NCBI RefSeq assembly: GCF_000430805.1
Contig: NZ_AUMS01000001.1
Span: 248,001 to 312,000 of the forward strand
Source of the DNA: Chitinilyticum aquatile DSM 21506
GTDB taxonomy: Bacteria > Pseudomonadota > Gammaproteobacteria > Burkholderiales > Chitinibacteraceae
Direction of reading: 5' to 3'
Length of the DNA stretch: 64,000 nucleotides
Shown here: positions 10,735 to 22,083 of the stretch, piece by piece
How the letters are laid out: every line of letters starts with the position of its first letter
Position numbering within the stretch: the stretch's first letter is position 1
Position numbers and translations under genes: made by a program
Notes under the pieces: model-generated
The model's input: only the letters and a program-made list of their open reading frames with translations
Databases searched by the model: none
Told to the model about the DNA's origin: nothing

Positions 10735-10862
10735 TTTCCGCGCTCGAATGGTTCGGGTGCGGGTCAATCTCCCTTCCGTACCGTCACGGGTGCGCCGTGC
10801 TGATGTGCTGAGCGTTCCTGCGGAAGGTAGTCCTAACCTTGTGACAAATTGGAGAGTTTTAG
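10735..10862 (+). other. rpsB 5' leader, possible S2 autoregulatory RNA
   Basis: About 128 untranslated bases between the promoter and rpsB. GC-rich complementary segments such as CCGTACCGTCACGGGTGCG suggest folding, and AATTGGAGAG supplies the ribosome site. Ribosomal protein S2 operons are autoregulated through their leader in several bacteria. That this leader does so here is inference, and I see no match to a named Rfam motif by eye. Confidence 0.35.
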
Positions 10863-11594
10863 ATGTCCATTAGCATGCGCGATATGCTGGAAGCCGGCGT
10901 TCACTTCGGCCACCAAACCCGTTACTGGAACCCGAAGATGGGCCAATACATCTTCGGCGCTCGCAACAAGATTCACATCATCAACCTGGAAAAAACCCTG
11001 CCGATGTTCAACGACGCACTGACTTTCGTGCGCCGTCTGTCCGCCAACAAGGGCAACATCCTGTTTGTCGGCACCAAGCGTGCTGCCCGCGAAATCGTGG
11101 CTGAAGAAGCTCAACGCGCAGGCGCTCCGTTTGTCGATCACCGCTGGCTGGGTGGCATGCTGACCAACTACAAGACGGTTAAGCAATCCATCAAGCGCCT
11201 GAACGACATGAAGGCCGTGCTGGCCGATGAAAACGGTGGCTATGGCAAGAAAGAGCTGCTGGACATGACCCGCGAAGTTGAGAAGCTCGAGCGTTCGCTC
11301 GGTGGTATCAAGGACATGGGCGGTCTGCCGGACGCGATCTTCGTGATCGACACCGGTTACCAGAAGGGCACCATCGTTGAAGCCAAGAAGCTGGGCATCC
11401 CGGTTATCGGTGTTGTTGATACCAACAACAATCCGGAAGGCATCGACTACGTGATCCCGGGTAACGACGATTCGTCCCGCGCCATCCGCCTGTATGCCCG
11501 TGGCATCGCTGATGCGATCCTGGAAGGCCGCAACCAGGCGGTTCAGGAAATCGTTGCAGCAGCTGCTGCCAGCGAAGAAGGCTCCGCAGCCTGA
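10863..11594 (+). CDS. rpsB: 30S ribosomal protein S2
   Basis: A small-subunit ribosomal protein located between head and body, needed for S1 binding; 243 residues. The N-terminus [26 protein letters not shown] is the universal S2 start. Other conserved blocks are [44 protein letters not shown] and [25 protein letters not shown]. It has its own promoter and a terminator before tsf. GGAG lies eight bases before the ATG. Confidence 0.99.
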   Translation: MSISMRDMLEAGVHFGHQTRYWNPKMGQYIFGARNKIHIINLEKTLPMFNDALTFVRRLSANKGNILFVGTKRAAREIVAEEAQRAGAPFVDHRWLGGMLTNYKTVKQSIKRLNDMKAVLADENGGYGKKELLDMTREVEKLERSLGGIKDMGGLPDAIFVIDTGYQKGTIVEAKKLGIPVIGVVDTNNNPEGIDYVIPGNDDSSRAIRLYARGIADAILEGRNQAVQEIVAAAAASEEGSAA

Positions 11595-11615
11595 TTGGCC
11601 TGAATGCCGGTAAAG

Positions 11616-11641
11616 AAAAAGGGGCGAACAGCCCCTTTTTC
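11616..11641 (+). terminator. Terminator between rpsB and tsf
   Basis: A hairpin AAAAAGGGGC / GCCCCTTTTT with a short AACA-type loop and T-run, 21 bases after rpsB. It probably attenuates rather than isolates tsf, as in many rpsB-tsf operons. Confidence 0.85.
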
Positions 11642-11722
11642 GCAAGGTAAGAATTCTTGTTGTGCAGTCGAATCGTAATGACTGCCGACTACACTGATTA
11701 ACCCGAATTTTGGAGATGGATC

Positions 11723-12607
11723 ATGGCGGATATCACCGCAAAGATGGTTGCCGAGCTGCGCGAGCTGACTGGCCTGGGCATGATGGAGTGCAAGAAGGCT
11801 CTGGTTGAAACCGAAGGTGACGTGGCCAAGGCTGAAGAGCTGCTGCGCATCAAGTCCGGCAACAAGGCCTCCAAGATGGCTGGCCGCACCGCCGCAGAAG
11901 GCGTTGTTGTTGCGTTCATCACCGATGACAAGAAAACCGGCGCCATCGTCGAAGTCAACTGTGAAACCGACTTTGTTGGCAAGGATGAAGGTTTTGCAGC
12001 TTTTGCCCGTACCGTAGCCAAGGCTGTGGTTGATGCCAACCCGGCCAACGTCGAAGAACTGGCTGCAGCCAAGACCGACTCCGGCGAAACCGTGGAAGAC
12101 CTGCGCAAGGCCATCATCGCCAAGCTGGGTGAAAACATGACCCTGCGCCGTTTCGTGCGCTACACCACCGAAGGCCATCTGGCTGCCTACCTGCACGGCG
12201 CCAAGATCGGTGTTCTGGTTGACCTTGAAGGCGGCGACGAGCTGCTGGGCAAGGATCTGGCCATGCACATCGCTGCCAGCAAGCCGAAGGCGCTGGACGC
12301 TTCCGGTGTTGATGCCGAGCTGATCGAAACCGAGCGCCGCGTTGCCATCGAACGCGCCAAGGAAGCCGGCAAGCCCGCAGAAATGCTGGAAAAGATCGCC
12401 GAGGGCACCGTACAGAAGTTCCTGAAGGAAGTGACCCTGCTGAATCAGGTCTTCGTGAAGGCCGAAGATGGCAAGCAAACCATCGAACAGCTGATCAAGT
12501 CCAAGTCCGCCAAGATCAACCAGTTTGCGATGCTGGTTGTCGGTGAAGGCATCGAGAAGAAGGTTGTGGATTACGCAGCCGAAGTTGCTGCCGCAGCCAA
12601 GCTCTGA
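11723..12607 (+). CDS. tsf: Elongation factor Ts
   Basis: The guanine-nucleotide exchange factor that recycles EF-Tu-GDP; 294 residues. The N-terminal UBA-like domain [27 protein letters not shown] carries the exact TGAGMMDCKKAL-type signature. Next comes the core [14 protein letters not shown] with the conserved T-D-F-V exchange motif, then [21 protein letters not shown] near the C-terminus. GGAG precedes the start. It lies between rpsB and pyrH as in most proteobacteria. Confidence 0.99.
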   Translation: MADITAKMVAELRELTGLGMMECKKALVETEGDVAKAEELLRIKSGNKASKMAGRTAAEGVVVAFITDDKKTGAIVEVNCETDFVGKDEGFAAFARTVAKAVVDANPANVEELAAAKTDSGETVEDLRKAIIAKLGENMTLRRFVRYTTEGHLAAYLHGAKIGVLVDLEGGDELLGKDLAMHIAASKPKALDASGVDAELIETERRVAIERAKEAGKPAEMLEKIAEGTVQKFLKEVTLLNQVFVKAEDGKQTIEQLIKSKSAKINQFAMLVVGEGIEKKVVDYAAEVAAAAKL

Positions 12608-12632
12608 TTTTTGAGCTATATGTAGTAAAGAT

Positions 12633-12660
12633 AACGCCGCGCGGTCACGCGCGGCGTTTG
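12633..12660 (+). terminator. Hairpin after tsf
   Basis: An inverted repeat ACGCCGCGCG / CGCGCGGCGT with a four-base loop, followed by TTGTGT, 25 bases after tsf. The stem is strong and the T-run short, so it may be a partial terminator. Confidence 0.7.
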
Positions 12661-12709
12661 TGTACGCGCCATTCCATCAGATATACCCAATTAGAACGAG
12701 GACAATCAC

Positions 12710-13429
12710 ATGAGCCAAGCACCCAAGTACCAACGCATTTTGCTGAAACTCTCCGGTGAGGCGCTGATGGGCGATGATAGCTACGGCATCAATCGTGCCA
12801 CCATCGAGCGCATTGTGCAGGAAGTGAAATCGGTGGTTGATCTTGGTGTCCAGGTGGCCGTAGTGATCGGTGGCGGCAATATTTTCCGTGGCGTGGCTCC
12901 GGCTGCCGCGGGGATGGACCGCGCCACGGCTGATTACATGGGTATGCTGGCAACCGTCATGAATGCACTGGCCTTGCAGGATGCCATGCGTCACGCCGGC
13001 ATCATTTCCCGTGTCCAGTCCGCGCTGACCATCCAGCAGGTTGCCGAGCCCTATGTTCGCGGCAAGGCGATCCGCTATCTGGAAGAAAACAAGGTGGTCA
13101 TCTTTGGTGCCGGCACCGGCAATCCTTTCTTTACTACCGATACCGCAGCGGCGCTGCGCGGCATGGAAATGGGTGCAGACATCGTACTGAAGGCCACCAA
13201 GGTTGATGGCGTTTATACCGATGATCCGAAAAAGAACGCCGATGCGGTGCGCTACCACACCCTCACTTTTGACGAGGCAATCGGTCGCAATCTGAAGGTC
13301 ATGGATGCCACTGCGTTTGCCCTGTGCCGCGACCAGAAAATGAATCTGTGCGTGTTCAGCATCTTCAAGCAGGGCGCTCTAAAGCGCGTAGTGCTTGGGG
13401 AAGACGAGGGCACACTGGTACACTGCTGA
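12710..13429 (+). CDS. pyrH: UMP kinase
   Basis: Phosphorylates UMP to UDP in pyrimidine synthesis; a hexamer of the amino-acid-kinase fold, 239 residues. Motifs: [12 protein letters not shown] near the N-terminus (phosphate binding), [11 protein letters not shown], the long helix [23 protein letters not shown] split across the UMP site, [19 protein letters not shown], and [15 protein letters not shown] at the ATP site. GAACGAGGACAATCAC precedes the ATG. Standard position between tsf and frr. Confidence 0.98.
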   Translation: MSQAPKYQRILLKLSGEALMGDDSYGINRATIERIVQEVKSVVDLGVQVAVVIGGGNIFRGVAPAAAGMDRATADYMGMLATVMNALALQDAMRHAGIISRVQSALTIQQVAEPYVRGKAIRYLEENKVVIFGAGTGNPFFTTDTAAALRGMEMGADIVLKATKVDGVYTDDPKKNADAVRYHTLTFDEAIGRNLKVMDATAFALCRDQKMNLCVFSIFKQGALKRVVLGEDEGTLVHC

Positions 13430-13450
13430 GCTTGAGTGTCCGTATGCTGA

Positions 13451-13478
13451 CAGGCGGCAAGGGCCGCCTGTTTTTGTT
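13451..13478 (+). terminator. Terminator between pyrH and frr
   Basis: CAGGCGGC / GCCGCCTG with a short AAGG-type loop followed by TTTTTGTTGTT, ending 18 bases before frr. It likely modulates read-through into frr. Confidence 0.85.
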
Positions 13479-13495
13479 GTTGCGAGGAACAGAGA

Positions 13496-14053
13496 ATGAT
13501 TGCAGAAATCAAGCAAAATACCGAAAACAAAATGCAGAAATCGGTCGAAACCCTGAAAACCAATCTTGGCAAGGTTCGTACCGGCCGCGCTCATCCGGGT
13601 TTTCTGGATCAGGTGCAGGTTGAGTATTACGGCAGCATGGTCGCTCTTGGCCAGGTCGCCAACGTGACTGCTTCGGATGCTCGCACGCTGGCTGTGCAAC
13701 CGTGGGAAAAAAACATGGTGGGCAAGATCGAGAAGGCCATCCGCGATGCCGACCTCGGACTGAATCCGGCCACCAACGGTGATTTGATCCGCGTTCCGAT
13801 GCCGATGCTGACAGAAGAACGCCGCCGTGATCTGGTGAAGGTGGTTCGTGGCGAGGCAGAAGAGGCTCGTGTAGCCGTTCGCAACGTTCGTCGTGATGGC
13901 AATGAGCAACTGAAGCGACTCCTGAAGGACAAGGATATTTCCGAGGACGACGAGCGCCGTGGTCAGGATGAAATCCAGAAGCTGACAGACAAGTACGTTG
14001 CCGAAATCGACAAGCAGCTGGCCGAAAAAGAAAAGGAATTGATGGCTGTTTAA
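13496..14053 (+). CDS. frr: Ribosome recycling factor
   Basis: Splits post-termination ribosomes together with EF-G; 185 residues, the family norm. Features are the N-terminal helix with [49 protein letters not shown], and the C-terminal helices [26 protein letters not shown] and [25 protein letters not shown] at 13483-13486 sets the start. Confidence 0.99.
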   Translation: MIAEIKQNTENKMQKSVETLKTNLGKVRTGRAHPGFLDQVQVEYYGSMVALGQVANVTASDARTLAVQPWEKNMVGKIEKAIRDADLGLNPATNGDLIRVPMPMLTEERRRDLVKVVRGEAEEARVAVRNVRRDGNEQLKRLLKDKDISEDDERRGQDEIQKLTDKYVAEIDKQLAEKEKELMAV

Positions 14054-14066
14054 GGCTAGGACTGCA

Positions 14067-14837
14067 ATGGCGTTGTTCTCCAGTACGACCCGGGCTGTGC
14101 CTGAGGAAATCGGCCCGGTACCCAGGCACATTGCCATCATCATGGATGGCAATGGCCGCTGGGCCAAAAAGCGTCTGATGCCGCGGGTATTTGGCCACAA
14201 GAAGGGCGTCGAGACGCTGCGCGATGTGGTTCGTGCCTGCGACGAACTCGGTGTGCGCTTCGTGACCGTGTTCGCCTTTTCCAGTGAAAACTGGCGGCGC
14301 CCTCCGGATGAGGTCAGCTTTCTGATGGGGCTTTTCCTGCAGGCACTGCAGACCGAAGTGGAAAAAATGAAGCGCAACAACATTCGCCTGAAGATTATTG
14401 GCGACCGCGCGCGTTTTTCTCCGGAACTGGTCATGCTGATCGAGGCGGCAGAAGCGGGTACGGCGGGCAACGATGGCCTGACGCTCACCGTGGCCGCCGA
14501 TTACGGTGGCCGCTGGGACATCATGAATGCCACCCGGCAGCTGCTGGCGGCAAATCCTGCCTGCGCAACCAGCCTGACCGAAGAAGACCTCGCTCCCTAT
14601 CTCGCCATGGCTTATGCCCCCGAGCCTGATCTCTTCATACGTACCGGCGGCGAGCAGCGTATCAGCAACTTCCTTATCTGGCAGCTGGCCTATACCGAAC
14701 TCTACTTTACTGATCTGGCCTGGCCGGATTTTGACCGCACAGCCTTGTTGCAGGCGCTGTCCTGGTACCAAGGGCGCGAGCGGCGCTTCGGCCGAATCAG
14801 CGAGCAACTTTCCAGTGAGGCGCCTGACCAGGCCTGA
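14067..14837 (+). CDS. uppS: Undecaprenyl diphosphate synthase
   Basis: A cis-prenyltransferase making the C55 lipid carrier for peptidoglycan and O-antigen; 256 residues. The catalytic region [16 protein letters not shown] contains the essential Asp. [15 protein letters not shown] binds the allylic substrate, and [23 protein letters not shown] is the C-terminal signature. Located 13 bases after frr and followed directly by cdsA, as in the E. coli order. Confidence 0.98.
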   Translation: MALFSSTTRAVPEEIGPVPRHIAIIMDGNGRWAKKRLMPRVFGHKKGVETLRDVVRACDELGVRFVTVFAFSSENWRRPPDEVSFLMGLFLQALQTEVEKMKRNNIRLKIIGDRARFSPELVMLIEAAEAGTAGNDGLTLTVAADYGGRWDIMNATRQLLAANPACATSLTEEDLAPYLAMAYAPEPDLFIRTGGEQRISNFLIWQLAYTELYFTDLAWPDFDRTALLQALSWYQGRERRFGRISEQLSSEAPDQA

Positions 14838-14841
14838 TGCA

Positions 14842-15681
14842 ATGCTAAAAACCCGAATATTGACTGTTTTGCTGCTGCTGCCAGTATTTCTGGCGGCCAT
14901 TCTGTGGTTGCCGGCGTCGGCTTGGTCGCTTGTCTGTGTGCTGTTGAGTGGCCTTGCTGCCTGGGAGTGGGCACGGCTTGCCGGCCTGAAGGGCGTTCTG
15001 CGCCAGATTTATCCTGGTTTAACCGCCTTGCTGGTAGCGGGATTTATCGCACTGCGTCCCGGTGTTGCCCCCTTGCTCGGCATGCTGATCGGGGCAACAG
15101 CGTTCTGGTGTGTACTGGCTCCGCTCTGGTTGCGGTACAAATGGCAACTTCGTGCCGCGGGTAATCTGAACATTCTTCTCGGCTGGGCACTGATTGCACC
15201 AGCCACCATGGTACTGGCTGTCTTTCGCGGCAATGGCTGGAGCCTGCTGGCCATACTCGCCATCGCCTGGGTTGCCGATTCGGCGGCCTATTTTTCCGGC
15301 AAGGCATTTGGCCGTAGAAAACTGGCTCCTCTGATCAGCCCCGGGAAGAGCTGGGAGGGGGTATGGGGCGCCAGCCTAGCTGTAGCCTTGTATATCAGCA
15401 TAATACCTGGGAAGGTATTATTGTTCGGTTTTTTACCGTGGGCCCAATCGCAAGGTGTACAGGTGCTGATTTGGATTGTTTTTGCCCTGCTGCTGCTGGT
15501 CGTCAGTGTGGTTGGCGATCTGCTTGAGTCGCTATTCAAGCGCCAGGCCGGCATGAAAGACAGCAGCAACCTGTTGCCGGGGCATGGCGGCATTCTGGAC
15601 CGGGTCGATAGTCTGCTAGCCTTGCTGCCCGTTGCTGCTGCCGTCCAGCTACTCTCCGTGCTGCTAACCTATTCCCACTGA
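14842..15681 (+). CDS. cdsA: Phosphatidate cytidylyltransferase
   Basis: An inner-membrane enzyme making CDP-diacylglycerol from phosphatidate and CTP; 279 residues from ATG 14842 ([20 protein letters not shown]). It has about eight helices. The CDS signature is seen in [31 protein letters not shown] and the C-terminal [20 protein letters not shown] with ILDRVDS. The frame is open further upstream but overlaps uppS, so the ATG four bases after the uppS stop is preferred. Confidence 0.96.
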   Translation: MLKTRILTVLLLLPVFLAAILWLPASAWSLVCVLLSGLAAWEWARLAGLKGVLRQIYPGLTALLVAGFIALRPGVAPLLGMLIGATAFWCVLAPLWLRYKWQLRAAGNLNILLGWALIAPATMVLAVFRGNGWSLLAILAIAWVADSAAYFSGKAFGRRKLAPLISPGKSWEGVWGASLAVALYISIIPGKVLLFGFLPWAQSQGVQVLIWIVFALLLLVVSVVGDLLESLFKRQAGMKDSSNLLPGHGGILDRVDSLLALLPVAAAVQLLSVLLTYSH

Positions 15682-15689
15682 GAATAATC

Positions 15690-16898
15690 ATGACCGTCCA
15701 AGTTCGCCATATCACCATCCTGGGTGCAACGGGCAGTATTGGCACCAGCACCCTTGATGTGATCAGCCGGCATCCGGAGCAGTACAAAGTGGTCGCCCTG
15801 ACCGGCTCCAGCCAAATCGAACGGCTTGCCAAGGCCTGCATAGACCATCAGCCTGCTTATGCCGTCGTGCTGGACGAGCAGGCTGCCGATCGCTTGCAGG
15901 GTATGCTTGCCGATCATGCACCGGACACCTGTGTGCTGTGCGGTGCTGATGCGCTGACACGAGTGGCAACATTGCCCGAGGTGGATACCGTCATGGCGGC
16001 GATTGTCGGCTCGGCCGGCATGCCGGCGACACTTGCCGCGGCAAGGGCCGGAAAACGCGTACTGCTCGCCAATAAGGAAACGCTGGTGCTGGCCGGGGGC
16101 CTGTTCATGAATGCCGTGCGGGATTCCGGCGCCGAACTGCTGCCTATCGATAGCGAACACAATGCGATTTACCAGGTGCTGCCAATCGCATTCCGCGAGC
16201 ATCCTTATCGCACTTCACTTGCAGCTGCAGGTATCTCCAAGCTGCTGCTGACAGCCTCTGGCGGCCCGTTCCGGACACGCAGTCTGGATAGCCTCCATCG
16301 CGTTACACCAGAGGAGGCCGTGCGCCACCCCAACTGGTCGATGGGGCAGAAAATTTCAGTCGACTCGGCCAGTATGATGAACAAAGGGCTCGAAGTGATC
16401 GAGGCGCACTGGCTGTTCAATGCCCCCGCATCACAGATCCAGGTCGTAGTGCATCCGCAAAGCGTCGTTCATTCAATGGTCGAATACCAGGATGGCTCGG
16501 TTCTGGCGCAGCTGGGTTCTCCCGATATGCGCATTCCGATTGCCTATGGCCTGGCATACCCGCACCGTATCGAAACCGGAGTGAGGCCCCTTAATCTGTT
16601 TGAGGTTGGCCGACTGGATTTTGAAGAACCAGACTTGCAGCGATTTCCCTGTCTTGCACTGGCTTTCGCCGCACTGGAGTCTGGTGGCGCAGCGACGGCC
16701 GTTTTGAATGCCGCCAATGAAATCGCCGTTGCAGCCTTTTTGTCCGGGCAGATCCGCTTCACGGATATTCCGGTTTTGATTGAAAAAACACTGAGCGCAT
16801 TGCCTTGCCTTCCGGCGGACTCGATCGAGTCGCTGCTTGCCGCAGATGGCGAGGCACGGCGTGTTGCCTCGCAAGAGTTGGCGACCTGCACATGCTGA
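15690..16898 (+). CDS. dxr: 1-deoxy-D-xylulose 5-phosphate reductoisomerase
   Basis: The second step of the MEP isoprenoid pathway: DXP to MEP with NADPH. 402 residues. NADPH is bound by [16 protein letters not shown]. The metal and substrate site includes [14 protein letters not shown] and [21 protein letters not shown]; the flexible loop precedes [13 protein letters not shown]. Its product feeds UppS, encoded two genes upstream. The stop overlaps the rseP start. Confidence 0.98.
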   Translation: MTVQVRHITILGATGSIGTSTLDVISRHPEQYKVVALTGSSQIERLAKACIDHQPAYAVVLDEQAADRLQGMLADHAPDTCVLCGADALTRVATLPEVDTVMAAIVGSAGMPATLAAARAGKRVLLANKETLVLAGGLFMNAVRDSGAELLPIDSEHNAIYQVLPIAFREHPYRTSLAAAGISKLLLTASGGPFRTRSLDSLHRVTPEEAVRHPNWSMGQKISVDSASMMNKGLEVIEAHWLFNAPASQIQVVVHPQSVVHSMVEYQDGSVLAQLGSPDMRIPIAYGLAYPHRIETGVRPLNLFEVGRLDFEEPDLQRFPCLALAFAALESGGAATAVLNAANEIAVAAFLSGQIRFTDIPVLIEKTLSALPCLPADSIESLLAADGEARRVASQELATCTC

Positions 16899-18238
16899 CT
16901 CTGGGCGCGTTCGTCCTGATGATTGCCGTACTCGTGACTTTCCACGAGTACGGCCACTACTGGGTTGCACGCCGTTGCGGCGTGCGTGTCCTGAAATTTT
17001 CCATCGGATTTGGCAAGCCGTTAGTGCAATGGCAGCGAGGCGGTACGACCTGGCAGATTGCACTGATTCCTCTTGGCGGCTTCGTGCAGATGCAGGGTGA
17101 GTCGCCGGAGGACGGAGGGGGTGGACTCCATGATCCGGCATCATCTTTTTCAAGCAAGCATCCCTTGCAGAAAATGGCGATTGTATTAGCCGGACCACTG
17201 GCAAACCTGCTGCTCGCCTGGCTTCTATTCGCAGGCGTGTTCATGCATGGGCAAACAGCGCTGCGTCCGTTTGTTGGTGCGGTTGAAGCAGGCAGTGTCG
17301 CGGAACAATCCGACTTGCGTGCGGGTGACAGGCTGATGGCGGTGGCAAGCACTCCCGTGGCAAGCTGGGAGATGGCGCAGATGCAATTGCTGGCCCATGT
17401 TGGTGAAGCGCGTGTGCCCGTACAAGTTCAGCGCGCATCAGGTGGTGAGGCGAATCTGCTGCTGAATCTCGCCGGACTGGGAGATGCTGCCTATGATGCC
17501 CGCTTGCTGCGTAACCTGGGGATTGAAATCCTGCCCTGGACCGGCTTGCTGGGGCATGTCAGCAAGGATGGCCCGGCAAATCGCGCCGGACTGCAGGAAG
17601 GGGATCGCATTCTCAGTATTGATGGGCAGCCCTTGGCAGGCTGGCAGGCTTTTCACGAGCTGATCCAGCAATCAGCGGGAAAGTCGCTGACGATCAGTTA
17701 TTCACGCCGGGGCGAAACCCTGACGACGCAATTGCAACCCGAGCGCGTGCAGCAGGGCGGCAAGCAGTTCGGGCGTATCGGGCTAGGCCCTCGTACCGAC
17801 CCGGTTCTCTATCAGAAACTGACCTTTGTTGACCGGAACGGGCCGCTGGAGGCTGTTCAGCGCTCGGCTGCCTACACCTGGCAGATGTCGGTGCTGAGTA
17901 TTCGAATGATTGGCCAGTTGCTGACCGGTGAGGCGTCGCTCAAGCAGGTTAGCGGGCCGATTGGTGTTGCCGAATATGCAGGACAAAGCGCCTCGATCGG
18001 GCTTCTTGCTTACATACAGTTCATTGCCTTCATCAGCTTGAGTCTGGCCATCCTGAACCTGCTGCCTGTGCCGGTTCTTGATGGGGGGCATTTCCTGTAT
18101 CATACCGCCGAGTTGCTGAGAGGTCGTCCTCTACCGCTTTGGTGCATGGAGTGGGGACAGCGTCTGGGAGTGGCACTGCTGCTCAGCCTGATGGCTCTGG
18201 CCTTTTATAACGACATTAACCGCCTGATTACTGGCTGA
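16892..18238 (+). CDS. rseP: Site-2 protease RseP
   Basis: An intramembrane zinc metalloprotease that cuts RseA-type anti-sigma factors and remnant signal peptides; 448 residues from ATG 16892. H18-E19-Y-G-H22 in the first helix is the HExxH zinc site, and [16 protein letters not shown] supplies the second active-site motif (LDG). Between them lie two PDZ domains; the second contains [28 protein letters not shown], split here by family alignment. It overlaps dxr by seven bases. Followed by bamA, as is common. Confidence 0.96.
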   Translation: MLTLGAFVLMIAVLVTFHEYGHYWVARRCGVRVLKFSIGFGKPLVQWQRGGTTWQIALIPLGGFVQMQGESPEDGGGGLHDPASSFSSKHPLQKMAIVLAGPLANLLLAWLLFAGVFMHGQTALRPFVGAVEAGSVAEQSDLRAGDRLMAVASTPVASWEMAQMQLLAHVGEARVPVQVQRASGGEANLLLNLAGLGDAAYDARLLRNLGIEILPWTGLLGHVSKDGPANRAGLQEGDRILSIDGQPLAGWQAFHELIQQSAGKSLTISYSRRGETLTTQLQPERVQQGGKQFGRIGLGPRTDPVLYQKLTFVDRNGPLEAVQRSAAYTWQMSVLSIRMIGQLLTGEASLKQVSGPIGVAEYAGQSASIGLLAYIQFIAFISLSLAILNLLPVPVLDGGHFLYHTAELLRGRPLPLWCMEWGQRLGVALLLSLMALAFYNDINRLITG

Positions 18239-18259
18239 TCGCCAAGAAGAACCGGAACG

Positions 18260-20545
18260 ATGAAATTAAAACCAATGATCATGCTGCTTGTCGCAGCCCT
18301 GGGTACCCCATTTGCTCATGCATTTGAAGCGTTCACCGTCGCGGACATCAAGGTTGAAGGCCTGCAGCGTACTGACCCTGGCACTGTTTTCAATTATCTG
18401 CCGGTCAAGGTCGGTGAGAGTTTTGACGATGCCAAGGCCCGCGAATCGATCAAAGTCCTGTTTGGCACAGGCTTTTTCAATGACGTACGCATTGAAACTG
18501 ACAAAGATACAATCATCATCACGGTTCAGGAGCGGCCGACCGTTGCCCAGATCAATGTGAACGGCGCCAAGTTGCTGGAAAAAGACCAGATCAAGTCTGC
18601 CCTCAAAAGTCAGAATCTCGCCGAAGGGCGTATCTTCCAGCAGGATACCCTTGATGCTGCAATCAACGAACTCAAGCAGCAATATTATGCGCGCGGGCGC
18701 TACTCGGTATTGATTACGCCCAGCGTCACCAAGCTGGATCGCAATCGCGTCGGCATCGAGCTGAACATTTCCGAGGGCGATGTTGCCCAGATCAAGCAGA
18801 TCAACATCGTGGGCAGCAAGGTTTTTTCCGAGGATGATCTGATCGGAAAAATGTCGCTGGAAACTTCGGGCTGGATGACTTGGTACACGCGAGCAGACCA
18901 GTACTCCAAGCAGAAAATGACTGCTGACCTTGAAAAGCTGAAATCCTTCTATATGGATCGCGGCTATCTTGATTTCGCGATCAACTCGACTCAGGTTTCT
19001 CTGGCTGAAGACAAAACCGAGATGTTTCTCACCATCAACATCAGTGAAGGTGAGCGATATACGATCAACTCTCTGAAGTTTGCGGGTGAGTATCCCATCC
19101 CCGACGAAGAGCTGCAGCCTCTGCTTGCCATAAACACTGGCGATGTCTTTTCACGTGAAAAAATCAACAAAACTGTTGCCCGGATCAGTGAGATGCTGGG
19201 CGAGCAAGGATATGCGTTTGCCAACGTCAACCCGGTCCCGGATGTCGACAAGGAAAAGCACACGGTAGGATTTACTTTCTTCGTTGATCCTGGCAAAAAA
19301 ACCTATGTCCGCAACATCAATATTTCCGGAAACGCCCTGACCAAGGATGAAGTGATCCGGCGAGAATTGCGACAAATTGAATCGGCACAGTTTGACCTCG
19401 GCAAGATAAAGCGCTCCAAGGAGCGTCTGCAGCAGCTTGACTATTTCAGCGAAGTCAATCTTGATACTGCCGTAGTGCCTGATGCAGTGGACCAGGTTGA
19501 TCTGAACGTGAAGGTGGCGGAAAAGAAAACCGGCAATTTCAACATCGGTGCCGGGTATGGCCAGGACGAAGGCTTTCTTGTGATGGCCAGCCTTTCCCAG
19601 AATAACTTCCTCGGAAGCGGCAAACGCGTAACGATCGAGGCGAACACCAGCCAGACCGACCAGAACTATACGTTCAATGTCCTTAATCCATACTTCACGC
19701 CGGATGGCGTTTCTTTTGGATGGGGAGTCTACAAACGGTCAACGGACCCTAATGCGAACGACCTGGAGCAGGGCGATTACACTACGGACTCTTTGGGTGG
19801 CGGCATTTCCTTTGGCTTGCCGGTAAGCGATTACAACAGTCTGCAATTCCGCTTCGACTATGAAAATCTTGATATCAAGACCAATCAGAACAGCCCGAAT
19901 CACGTCAATGAATTTGTGAAAAAATGGGGGCCGGACAATCAGACCTACACAGCCTCGCTGAGTTTTGTATCCGACTCGCGCGACTCCGTCATTTATCCCA
20001 AGAAAGGCAACATGTTCAAGGTTGCCGCTGATATTGCCATCCCACCGTCGGAAATTGAATACTACAAGGTTAATCTTCAGAATCGTTTCTTCTACTCGCC
20101 ATTTGAATCTCTGACATTCATGTGGAATTTCGAGCTCGGCTACGCAGATGGATATGGTGACGGTGAGCTGCCATTCTATAAGAACTTCTTCGCAGGTGGT
20201 GTCAACTCGGTGCGTGGTTTCAAATCCGGCAGTCTTGGGCCGCAGGACAGCAATGGCGACAGCATGGGGGGTGATCGCCGTTTTGTGAACAACCTGGAGT
20301 TCCTTATTCCTGTGCCGGGTATGAAAGATGACCAGTCAATGCGATTGAGTGCATTTGTGGATGCGGGCGGTATTTGGGGGCCGGGCCAAGATCTAGATGG
20401 CAATGCAGTGCGCTACTCAACTGGCTTCGGCTTTACATGGGTTTCGCCAATTGGTCCCATCAAACTGATTTATGCTTACCCGCTGAACTCGAAAGACGGT
20501 GACAAGACCGAACAATTCCAGTTCCAACTGGGTCAGGTGTTTTAA
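18260..20545 (+). CDS. bamA: Outer membrane protein assembly factor BamA
   Basis: The central component of the BAM complex inserting beta-barrels into the outer membrane; 761 residues. A signal peptide (about 1-21, AALGTPFAHA) is followed by five POTRA domains (about 22-420), starting EAFTVADIKVEGLQRTDPGT. The 16-strand barrel contains the lid-loop motif VRGFKSGSLGP. It ends in FQFQLGQVF, with the C-terminal aromatic beta-signal. Its partner chaperone gene follows by 12 bases. Confidence 0.98.
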   Translation: MKLKPMIMLLVAALGTPFAHAFEAFTVADIKVEGLQRTDPGTVFNYLPVKVGESFDDAKARESIKVLFGTGFFNDVRIETDKDTIIITVQERPTVAQINVNGAKLLEKDQIKSALKSQNLAEGRIFQQDTLDAAINELKQQYYARGRYSVLITPSVTKLDRNRVGIELNISEGDVAQIKQINIVGSKVFSEDDLIGKMSLETSGWMTWYTRADQYSKQKMTADLEKLKSFYMDRGYLDFAINSTQVSLAEDKTEMFLTINISEGERYTINSLKFAGEYPIPDEELQPLLAINTGDVFSREKINKTVARISEMLGEQGYAFANVNPVPDVDKEKHTVGFTFFVDPGKKTYVRNINISGNALTKDEVIRRELRQIESAQFDLGKIKRSKERLQQLDYFSEVNLDTAVVPDAVDQVDLNVKVAEKKTGNFNIGAGYGQDEGFLVMASLSQNNFLGSGKRVTIEANTSQTDQNYTFNVLNPYFTPDGVSFGWGVYKRSTDPNANDLEQGDYTTDSLGGGISFGLPVSDYNSLQFRFDYENLDIKTNQNSPNHVNEFVKKWGPDNQTYTASLSFVSDSRDSVIYPKKGNMFKVAADIAIPPSEIEYYKVNLQNRFFYSPFESLTFMWNFELGYADGYGDGELPFYKNFFAGGVNSVRGFKSGSLGPQDSNGDSMGGDRRFVNNLEFLIPVPGMKDDQSMRLSAFVDAGGIWGPGQDLDGNAVRYSTGFGFTWVSPIGPIKLIYAYPLNSKDGDKTEQFQFQLGQVF

Positions 20546-20557
20546 TAGGACAAAGCC

Positions 20558-21040
20558 ATGCGTTTGTTGCTTTCTGCGTTTTTCCTGCTGGTATCCTCTT
20601 TCGCATTTGCCGCAGATGTCAAAATCGGGTTTGTCGATACCGAGCGTGTTTTGCGCGAGTCGTCACCTGCGGTACGCGCCGCCAAGCGCCTTGAAAAAGA
20701 ATTTGATGGCAGAAAGCAGGAGTTGCAGCGTGCTTCTGCCCAAGGCAAGGCACTTCAGGCTGCTCTTGATAAAGGCGGCCTTGCCGAGGCTGACCGCAAG
20801 AATAAAGAGCGTGACCTCATCAAGCTGAATCAGGATTTTCAGCGCATGCAGCGCGAATTCAATGAAGATTTGAATGCCCGCCGCAACGAAGAGCTTGCGG
20901 GAATGCAGGAGCGAGTCAACGCAGTGATCCGGCAGATTGCAGAAGCCGAAAAATTCGACGTCATCCTGCAGGATGCGGTGTATCGCAATCCAAAGCTGGA
21001 TATTACCGACAAGATCATCAAGATGCTGGCTGACAAGTAA
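20558..21040 (+). CDS. skp: Periplasmic chaperone Skp/OmpH
   Basis: Carries unfolded outer-membrane proteins to BamA. 160 residues with signal peptide [19 protein letters not shown], then [23 protein letters not shown], the conserved Skp start, long charged coiled-coil arms (about 45-125), and the C-terminal strand [21 protein letters not shown]. The stop overlaps the lpxD start by one base (TAATG). Confidence 0.95.
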   Translation: MRLLLSAFFLLVSSFAFAADVKIGFVDTERVLRESSPAVRAAKRLEKEFDGRKQELQRASAQGKALQAALDKGGLAEADRKNKERDLIKLNQDFQRMQREFNEDLNARRNEELAGMQERVNAVIRQIAEAEKFDVILQDAVYRNPKLDITDKIIKMLADK

Positions 21041-22083
21041 TGGGGACGAAATCATTCTCAGCGCATGAACTGGTCAGCAGACTTGGCGGTGAACTCTGTG
21101 GCGAAGATGTTCAGGTTTCCGGTTGTGCTCCGCTTGCTGAAGCAGCAACGGGTGACGTTACTTTTCTGGTTTCTGCCAAATACAGACAACAGCTGGCATC
21201 AAGCCGACCCTCGCTGCTGATTGTGCGCGCACAGGATTCCGGGCTATTTGACGGCACCAGGATCATCTTTCCGGATCCGCAGCTCTATTTTGCAAGAATA
21301 TTGCAGCTTTTCCATCCCGCAGAACCGGTAGTTCCAGGTGTCCACCCGACAGCAGTAATCGAGCCTGGAGCAAAAATTGATCCTTCCGCGCAAATTGAAG
21401 CGTTTGCGCATATCCAGCGTGATGCAGTCATCGGCGCCGATTGTGTCATTGGCTCCGGGAGCTCGATTGGTCCGGGGACCACAATCGGAAGCAATGTCCG
21501 GCTTTATCCGAGGGTGGTAATTTATGCAAATTGCGTAATCGGCAATCGCTGCATCATCCATTCAGGTGCCATTATCGGCTCGGATGGTTTTGGGAACGCT
21601 TGGGCAGGCGATCATTGGGAAAAAATCCCGCAAATCGGTCGCGTTGTAATTGGCGATGACGTCGAGATCGGTGCGAACGCAACCATAGACCGCGGCGCCG
21701 CAAGTGACACGATCATCAATGCGGGAGCCAGAATCGATAACCTGGTCCAGATTGCGCACAATGTGGTGATCGGGGCGCACACCGCCATTGCTGCCTGCGT
21801 TGGTATTGCCGGGTCTACCGAAATCGGCGCGAACTGTCTGATCGGTGGAGGGTGCAAAATCAGCGGCCACCTGCAAATCACCGACAGGGTCACCCTGCTG
21901 GGCGGCTCAGGGGTCGGCTCCAACATCAAGGAGCCCGGGGTTTATGCCAGCGGTCTTCCATCAATCCCGCATGCGAACTGGTTGCGCAACACGGTGCACT
22001 GGCGAAATCTGGATGATATTGCCAAACGCCTGAAGAAAATTGAAAAGTCGTTGAACGACGATAATGAGTCTGGGAGTGAATAA
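21040..22083 (+). CDS. lpxD: UDP-3-O-(3-hydroxyacyl)glucosamine N-acyltransferase
   Basis: The third step of lipid A synthesis. 347 residues: an N-terminal uridine-binding domain (1-100, with [15 protein letters not shown]), then a left-handed beta-helix of hexapeptide repeats (about 105-300; [20 protein letters not shown] is typical). The catalytic His lies in [19 protein letters not shown], and [16 protein letters not shown] follows. It ends with a C-terminal helix. Coupled to skp and immediately followed by fabZ. Confidence 0.97.
   Translation: MGTKSFSAHELVSRLGGELCGEDVQVSGCAPLAEAATGDVTFLVSAKYRQQLASSRPSLLIVRAQDSGLFDGTRIIFPDPQLYFARILQLFHPAEPVVPGVHPTAVIEPGAKIDPSAQIEAFAHIQRDAVIGADCVIGSGSSIGPGTTIGSNVRLYPRVVIYANCVIGNRCIIHSGAIIGSDGFGNAWAGDHWEKIPQIGRVVIGDDVEIGANATIDRGAASDTIINAGARIDNLVQIAHNVVIGAHTAIAACVGIAGSTEIGANCLIGGGCKISGHLQITDRVTLLGGSGVGSNIKEPGVYASGLPSIPHANWLRNTVHWRNLDDIAKRLKKIEKSLNDDNESGSE

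Noticed and set aside
13509-14900. 463-residue open frame on minus
   Set aside because: Opposite frr and uppS, both certain; no domain seen.
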